Origin: Ligula intestinalis
Lineage: Eukaryota; Platyhelminthes; Cestoda; Diphyllobothriidea; Diphyllobothriidae
Direction of reading: 5' to 3'
Assembly (NCBI GenBank): GCA_036362985.1
Contig: JAYGXS010000007.1
Location: 18,344,508-18,408,507, forward strand
Length of the DNA: 64,000 bases
Positions 32,231 to 44,747 of the stretch are shown piece after piece. A program made the translations under genes and the position numbers. Each line of letters opens with the position of its first letter. Positions within the stretch are counted from its first letter, which is position 1. Below the pieces are notes generated by a model. That model was not told where the DNA came from, searched no databases, and saw only the letters and a program-made list of their open reading frames with translations.

Positions 32231-34296
32231 CGACGTTTTTCTATGAAGATATTACGAGTAATTGAATGTCGTTCAGGTTATTTGCATTCCTGCTGTCAAA
32301 CGTAGTTACCTTGATGCATGTTAAAGACGGCATGTTTTTGCATATTTTGACCTAGGAACTGGCTCTCGAACCAAGTTTGCATTCTGCTCATATTATTGTG
32401 CCATCCGCCATGTTAACATGACTACGATTAGTTTTATGTGATAGGAAGATTGCAATACATCTGCCACGCTCTCTCCTCCCTCACCCACCTTTATCTGGTA
32501 TCAAGACAGAATAAATAAGACCGGATACAGAATCGAGCGTAGATGGCTTGCCCTTCGTGAGCCTGCACTTACGCGTGCCATGACCCTTCCCGTGTTTGGC
32601 ATTTTTTATGGGAACGCAACCCAACTAACATCCACTACGCTCTCATCTAAGCTGCCTCCTTGGTCTCGTGCATCTTCCACGTGGCCCGTTTATGAGGCAA
32701 GTTCCCGTCCCTGTGCCATCACGCACTAGTGCACACAGTGGAACTCGTCGAAAGCGACCGTCGAACTGTCGTGTATGTTAAGTCTACGCATCTGACAAGT
32801 TGCATTAGATAGGAAACCATATGTCTTGGCAGAAGCAGAATATAACATTTTTGGTCTGCTTAGAAAGGAGACAAAACGGAACCCCTTCCAGACATTTTCG
32901 AATACAGCTACTTGACAGAGTTCACTAATTACCTGATCAATCCTCATATATGAGCTCGGCTTCCTAGTCCATCATTACTAACTTTCCTAGCTGACCTGAA
33001 CATATTTATTTTAAAAAAATACTCTACCCTACGTTATGCGGAATTGCAAAAAAACAATCCTCGCTAAAGTGTATTGTGATAATCCAGAGTGCATCCAACC
33101 CCTTCCAGAGTTGGTGGAGAAGCTTTACCGGGGCAACTCACGTGAGTAGCGCACGGGGCCCGCTACTGTCAGTGGTAGCAATGGCGAGCCAAATGCCTAA
33201 GTGATTATCACGCCATTAATTAACGGGGATTATGAAATTGCAGCTGCCGCCCTCCCCGAAGACGGTTTGGAAATAGACTCCAAAAATGGCAGGCGAATAA
33301 ATGCATTGCCTTAGCAATCACGTCTGCGCCTCTTATATTGCAGCAATGTCATATTTGAATGAAGGCGAGCGAACCGCCATCTATATCATATAACATCATC
33401 CATAATATCCGAGGAAGCTGTCAATTAGTATGGGCATGTTATGGTAGGGCAGATGCATCCTATAAATACAAAACAATCTGTGCGTCTATCTATGGCTGTC
33501 TGATGGTGGATTTGAGTGATAACCCCAAACAACCTGTTGGGATGACATCTTCTACTCTCCCCTTGTTTTTCAATGACACAACACTTGTCAACAAAAACTA
33601 ATTTAACGATTGTAGGCCTGGTTAAATGGTAATCAAATAAAATATGAATGGCAGTATAACTGTTAATCTGGTAGCATTACTAAACCATTTGACAGTTATT
33701 CATTTCAATTGTAGGACGGCCTAATTCAAAACGGTCCTCTTGTATTTTGCATTCTGGAATTATGTGCAGGACCACTTTTATCAGCTTGACAGAGTTAACA
33801 CATGAACTTTATAGTTGATGTGTGCAGCTGTTGTTGTCGTAACAAACTTACTTATAAAAATTCATCTTCTGCTCACAAATTTATTCTGGTGAACAGAAGA
33901 TGAACTCTTATTCTCATCCCGGAATTCTGACTTTTTCAAATTTTAGAAACGTAACTGTCTGGTAATGTACTGACAATGCGGGCAATTTACGCTCTGTGTG
34001 AGCAGCCAGATAATTAGTTTCGTAGGAAGTGTTTAACTTCCGCCAACGATTTATCTTTTCAGCCAAAAAATAAAAATCTTTAGAAAAAATAGATATCTGG
34101 GAAAGAAGCCGTGAAAACAACTCTCTGGAGCAGAATTTGGCGCAACCCGTTTTCACAAAGAAAATGTAGGAGAATTAATATTCTCACAACACATAAGTAA
34201 TCCTTACTATGATTTATACTAATAAAACACTACCGGTGAATATCCGTACACGCATTTTATTGCTGTGTATGGAAAGGGGGGAGAAGGTCAAAACAC
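32231..34296. other. No gene recognised; contains one strong hairpin
   Basis: Short frames without motifs. A 16-base inverted repeat is listed separately at 33861-33904. Confidence 0.45.
33861..33904. repeat. Hairpin with 16-base arms
   Basis: TTCATCTTCTGCTCAC (33861-33876) and GTGAACAGAAGATGAA (33889-33904) are complementary at 15 of 16 positions around a 12-base loop. Pairing does not extend beyond the arms. No gene is close enough to call it a terminator or processing signal. Confidence 0.7.
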
Positions 34297-34339
34297 TTGT
34301 TCCATAACTCTCTTTTCTTTACCCTCATAACCTTATTTG

Positions 34340-35900
34340 CATCCAGGTCGAATTACCACCCTGGGGGGGGGAGGGAGGGGGAGGGACGAGGTAGTCTCGA
34401 GGTCTCATTGGACAGGTGGGGGCGGGGTGAGAAACTGAGTACGATATCACAACCCTACTGGCAGCTGTCTCAAGCGAGAAGGCCGCCAGTAATACCACCC
34501 TACTCCCCAACCCTCCCCAGAGCACCAACCTGTCGCTTAATCGTACAACAATTTGGCATAATAGGACAGCCCCTAATCCACCCATCAAGAGGCTAAGGGC
34601 CCTAGGGGCTTGTCTAATCACCGTGATTAAGTGACGCGTGCGTATGTTTGGAGAATGGGNNNNNNNNNNGGGGGCAGAAATAGTGTGCTCTTAAAATCAT
34701 CCACGCACAAGCCCATCCGGCAGGTGGACAAAGCTTCCAGCAGATGGACAGGTGAGAACGCTGCAAACGGGCTAGCAGAAATTCTACCTCGACTTGTGGG
34801 AGGAAAGCACTCCCCACCTCCTCCCTCCCCCCAAACTTCTAAATTATCTCACGACGGATCTGCATGCTTCCACCCTATTCGTTCAATCGGGAGTCTTCCG
34901 GGTGGTGCAGCCCTTTTCCGTTCCTCCCACCGTCTCGCTCCCTCCACGCCCAGAGGTGTTTGTGCATGTGCTACGATGACGAGTTGTCTGCCCTCGCGTG
35001 CTTGTGTGTGTTAGCGCGACACAGACAGCTGTCATACAAGAGAGCGAGACAGAAGGCAGTGCGCATGCCCGTGTGAGCTTTCCTTGTTAGTGTAATTAGC
35101 CTGTCATATTCAATCATTCACTTAAACTTCCCATTTCACAACACCATCAACACTAGCATCAGCAGCAGCAGAGACTGCTGAAGCAGGCGTTTAAAGACCA
35201 TGACTGGCGGGCGAACAAATTTCCACGCGCGAGAGGGAAAATTGCCAAAAGTCGGACCAGGGGTGAGAAGACTGCGATGGAGGGTGTTGGGGTGTCGGTA
35301 TTGGAGTGACGGGAAAGGGCTTGAGAAGGTGCGAGAGTGGGATAGGTGTCAATCTTTGAACTCACATCCTTACCCCCCCGGCCTGGCCAGCAGTCCCTGA
35401 TGGGTGAGCTCGAATGCTTATGGCCGAGCCACTCCCTCCCTCACGTTCCACCGTGACCCTCGTCATTTTCCTCTACCAATATTCTAAATGACCTTGGCCC
35501 ACCCCCGCCGAACTAGTTACCCCACAGCCCATGTGCGGTCGCTCGCACGCACGTATGCATGCATTAGCGCACTGCATCATGATGGAATTTATCAGCCAAA
35601 ATTATCTCCAGCTCGCTCCATCTCCCCCATCACCTTGATCGACTGGTGATTTAATTAATCTCGCAGACCAATAACTCATTAATCAAGCCTAATAAGCCCT
35701 GATGAGCTGTCTGTTTCTCGCCCGGGAATCCTCTTCCCAGTCGCATTTTCGCTCCCTTGTGACTTTCACGGGGGGCACGACTCCTGTGTCTGTATTTTGC
35801 TGGTTTTGGTATTGCAGGGCCTGCCTAAATGAAGAACCGAAGGGATGAGGGGGTGGGTGCCGGAACTTTTCCTCCATTAGGAAATCAGCTGAGGGTGGGG
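34340..35900. other. GC-skewed, apparently single-copy segment with assembly gap
   Basis: Purine-rich (34360-34430) and C-rich (34790-34960, 35400-35520) runs alternate here, with no match to any of the window's repeat families. Open frames of up to 127 residues exist but are low-complexity, overlap on both strands and one crosses the N run, so I do not call a gene. The composition differs clearly from the AT-rich flanks. It could be the 5' flank or a regulatory region of a gene outside the window; that is a guess. Confidence 0.4.
34660..34669. other. Assembly gap (10 N)
   Basis: Ten undetermined bases inside a G-rich run. The run length across the gap is unknown. Confidence 0.99.
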
Positions 35901-36484
35901 GAGGGGGCTGTAGGCTTAAAGAGATGGCTGGAAGTTTATCAGATGCTCTGATAGGTTAAGTTGGCCGTTTTCTCACCATAAACATGATAAGTGGCGCACG
36001 CATCCTCCATATGAACCATGTAAAGCATTCTTAATCGTGGGTTGATGGAAGAAGCTGACGAGCCGGTTAGCACGAAAAATTCCACGCAATATTGCGTATG
36101 GCTTTGTCTTAATGACCAGAGACTTTCTCTTACTATCATTAACCGATTTCATAAACTTTAAGGTTTAATTCCATTGGCAGCCAGTATTTAGGTTGGGTTG
36201 TTAAATCGGTAACTATGCAACATAATACCAGAATATGTCAGACACCCTGGGATACCGGCTTTAGATGCACATCAATTCGATTGTCTGCACAAACCACAGC
36301 TGATAGAAAACTGCCAAATTATGTAGCTGGTCTTTTTTGCTGATGTTCGCTTGTATTGGCAGATGTTCAATGTCCTTGGAATTTCAGTAGTTTTATAAAA
36401 TTAGTCGATAAAATATCATACATATGACAATTCGACTATCGACTTCGATTTTGTCCACCGTATGCTCAAAACAGGTTGTTACGT
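35901..36484. other. No gene recognised
   Basis: Nothing identifiable in this stretch. Confidence 0.4.
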
Positions 36485-36730
36485 AGACAGTGAATTGCGC
36501 GTGAGTTACTTTTGAGTGATAGTAGACTTTTGAAGCATCCACCAGACTCTCTCTTTCCTCACCAAAGTGGGCCCGGTGTTAATAAGGCTGGAAGCGGAAA
36601 TGGGCACGATGCGGCCCCCTCTTTGTATGCCACTACATATTGCTAGAGTTTCAGCTATGTGGGAAGGCCACAAAGCCCACATTTAGAAGGTACCATTGCA
36701 ACTTGACTCTCATTCCGCCAGTCAGCCATT
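36485..36730 (+). repeat. Unclassified dispersed repeat R2, copy 1
   Basis: It shares ordered blocks with 54065-54490: a TTGCGCGTGA block, TGATAGYAGACYTT, CATCYACC, GCCCGGTGT and, further on, GGCCACAAAG or TGCCACAAAG followed by AGAAGG and CCATTGCA. There are no conserved frames or tRNA boxes. Its class is unknown. Confidence 0.5.
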
Positions 36731-38459
36731 CCAAGCAGTAGAATACGCACCCGACTGTCCGCGCGACCCCAATTATAAGTCGGCAAGATAGATATGTATA
36801 ATATATAAAATAGCGTTTATTGTGCCCACTAGATAGCTTATAATGTATTCTTTAAACCTGATTCTCAAAAAAATGTTTCAACTTCAAATCTGTTTGGGAT
36901 CCTACAATGTTAATTCAAATAACATCATATCCGATCATTTATTAATGCCGCTTATGAATTCTACCACATACTCTACATCCACTTTAAAACGTTATGAGCA
37001 CCCGGCATAGAGAAATGTATGTTTTGCCCGACACAGAAGCTCTAGCAGTGAAACAGTCGGCAATTGAAAGCTTTACAAAACGTCAATTTACCCATGATTT
37101 TATCGTAAAAGCTGATGATTTACGAATTCTGTCAGAGAAGCACAAAATGTATATATTTTGTAAAATTGGCTTCCATAAAATTCCTTCGAGGATTGAAAGA
37201 GATCGAAAATCACGATGAATGTGCATATAACCGAACCAAATGTTTGTACTGAATTTTTTAGTGCAGCTACCTAAAAAGAGACACATTCAAAATCGCAATC
37301 CTAACTAGCCTGACGCTTAATACTTGACCTTATAATCTCAAATAGGTACTGCTTCTTAAAAAGGCAATACAGAATCTTGGTTAATATTCCATGGGATCTG
37401 TCATCAGTTGCATAGATTCACCCCGATTATATATGATGATGCTTAAATAAAAATTATTGTTGCTCGTCGCTGTCTAACATCCGTTCCCCATATCTGGTGC
37501 ATCCCCTTTCTCTCCCATTCGTCAAAGTATCCTCATCATCATCAGCAGCAGTCGAAGTAGCAACAAAGTCCAAAAACACTGGCAGCAGCATCCCCTCCGT
37601 CGTCGTAAGTAAGATGTTTGCATATCAAGTAACTATTCAGACTTGATTTGCTGTACTTTTCACCAAGAGTTATCTACCTTTGAGGGCAGGGTTCAAATAA
37701 TACTGCGGTATCGACAAAGCAGATAGAATTAGCTTATAGAGATCGCCATTTTTTCGGACTTATGAGCAGCAGCTCTTACTACTGGGCGTAGTTCCATTCA
37801 CTCACGCCTAGACATCCCCAATTCGGACGTCTTTGTTGCGAGGCGCAGGTCCTCCATTTTACAAACACTGGGTAAACGAAAAATAGATAAAGTTAAATAA
37901 ATATGGTAATAAAATAACGAAATGCACTGGAAGGATTGAACTAATTGGTCAAATCCAGTGGGCACCAAACGATCTTATAACGAATTGGAAATCAATTTAT
38001 CCTTGGTCTAAAGAGAGTAATCATTGGCCGGATGAAGAATAAAGTGATCACTGTCAATGTTTTTATTTGTTAAGACCGTCGACATGGACGGCTTTACTCC
38101 TAAAAAATGACTTCATTCTTTTGCGACAATTACTGGTAAGAGCAAAGACACACGAAACATGACTGGCAATGATGAGGAAGAACGAGATGGACAGGTCAGG
38201 CAACGAGAGCATTTGCTGGTTATCGAAGTGATTCACCGACGACTGTCTTTGGAAATCAAACGTTCAACAATTTCAGTTACGCTATTGGCTTCTTGAAATG
38301 TCTCAGTAGGGTGCAAAAAAGTCAGCGCAATTCGCCCTACTGGGACCTAGGATCAGTATCATAAATGAACACCGACAGCATTATTCAGAACTGATACCAG
38401 CCTGTTATGATTAAAGACACTGAAGAAGAATGTTTAAAAAATAAATCTTTACATCCGAC
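36731..38459. other. No gene recognised
   Basis: Short frames without motifs. A CATCATCATCAGCAGCAG trinucleotide run lies near 37533. Confidence 0.45.
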
Positions 38460-39260
38460 TCTAGTGATGACTTGCGACCACCGAACACTTGGCAGCAGTG
38501 CAGCGAAATGACGCCAATTCGCAAGTTGCAGTTCGTTCAATGAGAACCAGCCACATATTCAAATAAAAGGAACAGAATTCTCGCGAGAGAGATGGTCATG
38601 TGAGCCGCGAAATACGTGTGTCATGGTTAACAGCCCTCAGCCTATTAACAAAAGCAACGACTTGCCAAATCCATATTCGGTGCTGAGGCTCGGTTTGGCC
38701 AAAGCAATTCGCTACTTTTACAAGCGCGAAATGCCGAACACGTGGCAGCAGTGCGGAGAAATGAAGTCAAGTTTTGAGTCGCGGTTCATTCGAGGAGACC
38801 CGGCCGCACATTTGATGAGGCCGAAAATCTCGTGAGAGGCAACTATGGTCATAGTTCATGAGCTCCCAGGCTATAGACAAGTGCAACGAACTGCTTACCC
38901 ATATTAAATGCTGGGGTTCAGTTTGGCCAAGACGATTCGCCAATGGAGGAACGAAGAGGGGAACGTGTTGTCTAATACCTGTGCCAAGGAGCAAGATGGC
39001 AGATCAATCACCAAGTCCAAATCCAGCACAAGTGGTGAATATTCAGCAGGTGACGACCTGCACGTCGACCATCAATAAATTGACGCATAAGCGGGTAAAT
39101 ATCCCCGATGGGAGAAGGCCGTTAACTCTCATAGGTCTGCAGTAGCATAGCGACTTCATCCTGTAAATACTGCAACTCACTGTGTATAAATTACCCGTTT
39201 CTGCTATTGTCTCTGTCTCTGATGAGGGATCTACGACGGATTTAGAGAGATCAGGTGAAT
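38460..39260 (+). mobile_element. Penelope-like element 3' end, subfamily C, with internal tandem duplication
   Basis: The end of the GIY-YIG coding region occurs twice in direct orientation. The first copy starts at about 38486 (CACTTGGCAGCAGTGCAGCGAAATGA) and the second at about 38739 (CACGTGGCAGCAGTGCGGAGAAATGA). Each is followed by a TTCAATGAGA- or TTCGAGGAGA-type block and a GGCTCGGTTTGGCC- or GGTTCAGTTTGGCC-type block. After the second copy comes the subfamily tail with ACCCGTTTCTGCTA and CTCTGATGAGGGATC, ending near CAGGTGAATTTG. All frames are disrupted. Confidence 0.7.
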
Positions 39261-41149
39261 TTGATTCTTGTTCTAGCGGTCACATCTGCTTCTGTCACTT
39301 AAAGTATAACTGAAGGGGAAAATAGTTGCCTCCTAGCTCTAACATTACCCTTAAACCTCCAAAACTCAACTTCAAAACTAGCTTAATCTCTTAACTCTAA
39401 GTCTAGTCTAACAGCAACCCCGGATTCTACTCTTTAACTACACCCTCTAACCTAGTGATAACATTTAAGGGAGACGTGACGTGGAAGGAGGGAAACGAGT
39501 GGGAACAAGTTAAGCCAACTGAAAGGGTATAAGTAGACATTTCTCAAAAGCTGAGACGTGGTAAGGCCACATATCTTATTGCCGTAATTTAGGTTTAGGT
39601 CAGAGTAAAAACCAATAACCGACAGGGTAGCTGCGTGAATCGCTATCGATCGACTGAGTTCCCATGTGAGACCCAGACTTCAAATTCTTGTTGGCTTGTA
39701 TGCCTTCTGACCCGCTCGATTATCATGGTGGCTGCGTAGTGAAACTAATGACTTGATTCGAGGATTCCGGCAGCCAACTTTTGATAATTCGTCATTCCGT
39801 TGCACAACCAGTCAATTTTTATGCGTGCATGATTTAATTTTGTGTTCATTTTGACTTGCGCAATTACAACGACACAGGTTGCGATATAAAAAACCAGACT
39901 ACTTTCCGTAGTTTACTCTTTTCTTGATTTTCATGGCCCTACTGCGCACAGTACGCAATTTATACACGTAGTTTGGTAATGCTGTGTTCGGTTGCTTCTG
40001 ATGCGTCCTTATTATATGATAGGTTATACATATAATTCGCAGTGTTTACGATTGCGCTCTCTGGGGAGTGAACACGTAGGGGTCGGCGTAAAAAGTGCAT
40101 CAATTTCTTAATCGGTATTCGTGAAAATAAAGGGCATCGAAGGCTTTTTCCTCGAGCGGCAAAAAGTTCCTCCGACGTTAAAGTAAAAATATGGCTTAAC
40201 CCCATACATACACCAAAAATGTGAACTGTCGCCTCCTGTCATGCGGGCATGAACGTTTCTTACGTGTTATAATTCAAGTTTCGGTTCTCGAGATCATTCA
40301 CAAAGCAATTAAACAAGATTTTATTACAAAGATAGGAATGCACAGTTCTGATTATTTGTAGCTTTCAGGTGGTCAACGTGGAAATGAATATGGATCGAGT
40401 GAGCAATTTTTATGTTAATCGCCCAGGTTGTTATCATAGTTCTTGACCATTCGTGACTGCCGCAAACCACTAAACTTCGAAGCTCTGTAATCCATAAACC
40501 TAATGAAAAATGCAAAGATTACATGCAAATAGCGTATCCAGCCAGTAGCGAGGACTAAAACTGAAAGACCGCCAAACCGGTTTTGTGTCAAGTAAAAATT
40601 CTGGATTTGAACATGACTGTTAGAAGACCGTAAGGAAGAATGAAACGTGCAGCGCTTTCTCCCGTGAATCTGTCTACAAAACTATGCAGTATCGGGGAAC
40701 TTATTGGTGTCCCTCTGGAGAGCAGTATTTATGGTCGAATGTTTGAATTAACAACAATGCGAGTTGACCTCTTAAACTGTCGTCGGATATGTTATGCAGT
40801 TCACTGATTTAGGTTGAGAGGAAACGATTAATCGCAGTTGAGATACACTGCGCGCATAAAGTCGCAAAAGCGTGTGCACAGTAAACCACAAACTTCATGT
40901 CATCTGTTAGGACGCAGATCATTTTCTGTAGACTTACTTACTTTGCCCATTCTTAAGTTCAGAAGTCGAGATTACTTTGTTCTGAAAATCCGCGATTTGT
41001 ACTTATATTTAAAGTTGCGAAAATTCTCATCTGAGAATTCAGAAGAGTATTTGGCGAGCATACGTAGTTTTCGATAACTTCTCTGTGGGCCTTTAAATTA
41101 TATAGGGAGAGGTACAAATTAAAATGCTGGTAATTAAGTTATTACAAAA
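39261..41149. other. No gene recognised
   Basis: AT-rich, with short frames only. A CTAACTCTAAG-like, CCTAACC-rich stretch lies at 39330-39450 but is not a regular tandem repeat. Confidence 0.45.
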
Positions 41150-42440
41150 CGCAAATTAGTCATGGGGATGAGGGAGGGGGTGTGGGGTTGTTATTAATCA
41201 GTTGATCAGGGTTTGTTGAGTCCAGACAGGAGATGGGTAAAAGGGGGGTGAGGTGGGCTGAAGCGGAAGCAAGCGCGAAAGGATGCAGGCAGTTACGCAA
41301 CCGCTGGCCAAGCCAAGCTCGGGGCCTGCACGAGGTTCTTCTGCGCGCACAGGACCGGCTTTCTCAACCGGATCGTGGTTGCTTCTGCTGTTGCCAGCAA
41401 ACGCTGACCCAGGGGCTTTGGGTAGTTTGGCGGGACATTGTAAATTACCTTAAAGGCTTCGCTTGGGTCCACACGATGTCTGGAGTCAACCATGTGGGCA
41501 AGGATAGAGTTATTGATGCTTCTGACTTTGCCTTTGGCCAGCCATGCCGGAAGGTGCTCCCGTATTCTTTTGGATAGGCGCCAACTCGTACGACCGATAT
41601 AACTTGCTCCACAGGAACAAGTGCATGAGCATGTGCACATGGAGGTGGTCTGAGTTGGCAGTCTATCTTTACCTTCGCCGAGCAAAACCGGGTTTGCTGA
41701 GAATAACACCCAAACATTCGCTGCTCGGAAGGTTCGTGCTATGGCTTGGTTAAGACGTTTGCTGAGAAGTTCGATTGCTGCGTCCCCCTGAAAGGAAACT
41801 TTAAGGAATAAGGTCTTCTTTTCTACTGTTGGTGTAGTGGACATTGGTTCTTTCTCCATCATATTCTTCATGATGAATCTGTCCGGATGCCCGTTCTTCC
41901 GAAGCAGGTCCAGGAGTTGCTTGAAACTCCATTTCAAAAGTGTCTGCCGAACAGATTATTCTGGTTCTTTGCGTTAAACAGCGAATCAGATTACGCTTTT
42001 GTTGGATGGGTAAAAACTGTTAAAATTTGTGTACTGTGCGGACCAAATTCTTTTACGATAAACGCTCATTCGGATGCTATCGTCGGGTCTTCGACTTAGG
42101 AGGACCTCCAAGAAGGGGAGCGAACCTGCCGTCTCCACCTCCAAGTTGAACCTGATGGAGGGGTGTGCTTGATTCACAGTAGTAAGAAGCGCATTCACGT
42201 CGGTTTCCACTGGGGCGATGGTGAAGATGTCATCGACATATCGACCATAGTGTTTTAATTCATGGATCTGCTCGCTGAGTTGCGACTTATCCAGCTTGCC
42301 CATGAAGATGTTTGCGAAAAGAGGTCATAGAGGCGAGCCCTTAGCAACGCCGTCTAGCTGTCTATATAAGTGGAAAAACCATGTGGGCAAGTATAGAGCT
42401 ATTGATGCTTCTAACTTTGCCTTTGGCCAGCCATGCCAGG
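41150..42440 (-). mobile_element. Penelope-like element, subfamily A: RT C-terminus and GIY-YIG, rearranged
   Basis: On the minus strand a frame from 42303 to 41986 starts in the RT with HYGRYVDDIFTIAPVE, where the catalytic YVDD is intact, and continues through LPFLEVLLSRRPDDSIRMSV. After a frame break, 41937 to 41293 encodes the linker and GIY-YIG domain: CSCGASYIGRTSWRLSKRIREH, then KGKVRSINNSILAHMVDS and a C-terminus with LRKPVLCAQKNLV. Upstream of 42303 the frame shows MGSP as KGSP followed by a stop (GSPL, TGA). Beyond that, 42377-42440 is a second copy of the endonuclease segment found at 41488-41550, fused in front of the RT. The element is a rearranged fragment and not functional. 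Confidence 0.85.
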
Positions 42441-44747
42441 AACTGTGGGCTGTGGGGCTTTCCCGACTTTTGTCCCCAAAGCCAGCACATGAGAGAAAGG
42501 GCAGTGCAATCGGCCATGAAGTGAGCTGCATTCAAAAAGTTGAATCATTCACATAAGAGGGCTGTGTATACTTATTGATCTGCTTGATGCAAAATTGTCA
42601 GAGGCATGGACTGATCAGAGCTGACAAAAAAATTGCTATTCACAGCATCGCCTCTCTGCGCGATGACTCGTAATGGGAATGGATGTATTCCCAAGAGTCG
42701 CCCACGTACATCTTTGGACTTCTTGATGCCGAGTTGCCATCAGATCACAGTGAGGTAGGGAGGAGATAGTACGGAAGATGCTGTGTGCAAACCACTGATG
42801 CATTATGTGCCTTTCGGCATCAACACTATCTACTGATTAGCGGGCCAACTCATACATCCCCATAGTAAGAAGACCGGACTGGGCATTTTGTGACTGCCCG
42901 TGGTAGCACAGTGAGGGGAAGACAAAGCACAGGCTATACTATGTGACTCAACGATCGATTGAGAGTTACATCCCGTGTAGGCTTCATGAATGTGATCGTT
43001 ACCTGATATCAGGATCTGAACCTCATCAACATTGATGATTAACGACACTCAGGTAGCAAACATTGTCACATGCCAGTTAGACTCTAGACTTAACATCGTA
43101 CATGAACCATATGCATTTTTGTCTGCAGCCTTCGGCTGGCCTCGCCAATGTAGTTGCCTTTTTAGCAGCCGCAATGACATCCGTGCATGACGCATGACAT
43201 CCGTCCTAATGTATAAGAGCCTCTTTGTCCCATCATTTGCCCGTGGAGTGAGTATTCATGCCTCATCCTGGCTGTTATTCGGATAAGCACGGAAAATTTG
43301 TGTATCCACAGTGGTGGAATTTCCTTGCTAATTAGATGGTTGCGTCTATTGTTACCCAGCCTGCCGGGTGAATGACTACGTGACGCCTAAGTAAATTTTT
43401 TTTCTTCAGAAATAGGCCACAGACGGCCATGACTTGGGTGTACATTTACCTGCGCTGACCAAACACTACCAGCCAGCTCAGGATGTAGTGTCGGCCATTC
43501 TATTCGCCTTCTACTGGTATTTGGAAACACCTTGTTATCGGACCTTACTTTTTGACGCATGCAATCCCGATTGCAGGACAGATTTTACCATTTAGACGAT
43601 CCGGCATAACTTTGGTGGGCTGAAATTCCTGATTCAGTCCGTTAGGTGTTCTTCTGACTCTAGGCGAGAAGGTCGGCGCAACCACATTCGACACGCATCG
43701 TTTACCATAAAAAACTCTGGTTACAAAGTTTTCGAGGGTTAATGAGCTGCAGTGAATTTCCTCTTACATATGCTGTTTTTAGTGCATTGGGAACATAATC
43801 CGTCATTTAAATTTGCTCCCTGCATACCACTACTGAATGCCCCATTGCCACGTCACTGTGCAGTATGTCTACGAATTCTGGCAAAGTTCATGACTAAATT
43901 TGATTTGGTAGTTTAGCGTATATATTTGATCATGGTATTTTGATCCACTGAGTGGATTTAATCATGAGAAAGTCTTCAAGTTAGGAAAACTGTCCTTTGA
44001 GTTAAGTTTTTAAGGGCATTAATTTTTGCTAAATTTGGAGCAGCCTTATGTTGAAGAAATGCCCCAGGCTACTAAGTACGACAGATCCAACCGTTTTATT
44101 AATACGCATTATGCTATGGGAGAACTCCAAAATGAGTACGAAAGGCTTAAAACATACTTCTTTTTAAACAGGAAAATTTAATTTGAAGCTATTCAAATGC
44201 AAGTGAGACCAAATTTAAGAAAGCGTTTTTATTTCCAGAAAAAGGAACTTGTTCAGTTTAACACGTTTTTGTTAAACAATGAAGTCACTTTCCACAAAAT
44301 GCAGTAACAAGAACCTTTTCGATGTATTTTTTATCACATTGACTATGCGGAACATTACCAAAACGTTATCATGGAGATCAAGGTAAAAGTTAATCTTATT
44401 AAATATATTATATGTAGAAATCTACTTTCTTGTGTACTCTAATTTCCGTTTATGCGTTATTTAGAAACGGAACAGGCAGAATAATAATAATTACATCAAA
44501 ACCTTTCTGTATATGGCCACTCGTTTTTGCATTTCCGAGATACGAAAAGAGCCTGGAAGTAATCCACCATAACGGAAAATACAGTAGCCGCCGAAGACCA
44601 TGCAACGCTAATTATGAAATTTGCCTGGACACTTTGGCACATATTTGAAAACACTATTGAGATTCATTCAGTTTATTTAATTCTGCAAAACCATTTTATT
44701 TAGTTAAACCATCATTTTAGTTAGATTTATTAAGAGAAATAACCAGG
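42441..44747. other. No gene recognised; one scrap of repeat U2
   Basis: Short frames without motifs. Composition turns AT-rich from about 43900. A minus-strand scrap of repeat U2 lies at 44448-44480 (TTCTGCCTGTTCCGTTTC then TAAATAACGC on the minus strand). Confidence 0.45.

Noticed and set aside
34631..35014. 127-residue frame crossing the N gap
   Set aside because: It includes undetermined bases, is low-complexity and overlaps other frames.
35690..35712. GCCTAATAAGCCCTGATGAG resembling the hammerhead block
   Set aside because: The order of elements is wrong: the stem-like part precedes CTGATGA and no GAA or stem I follows.
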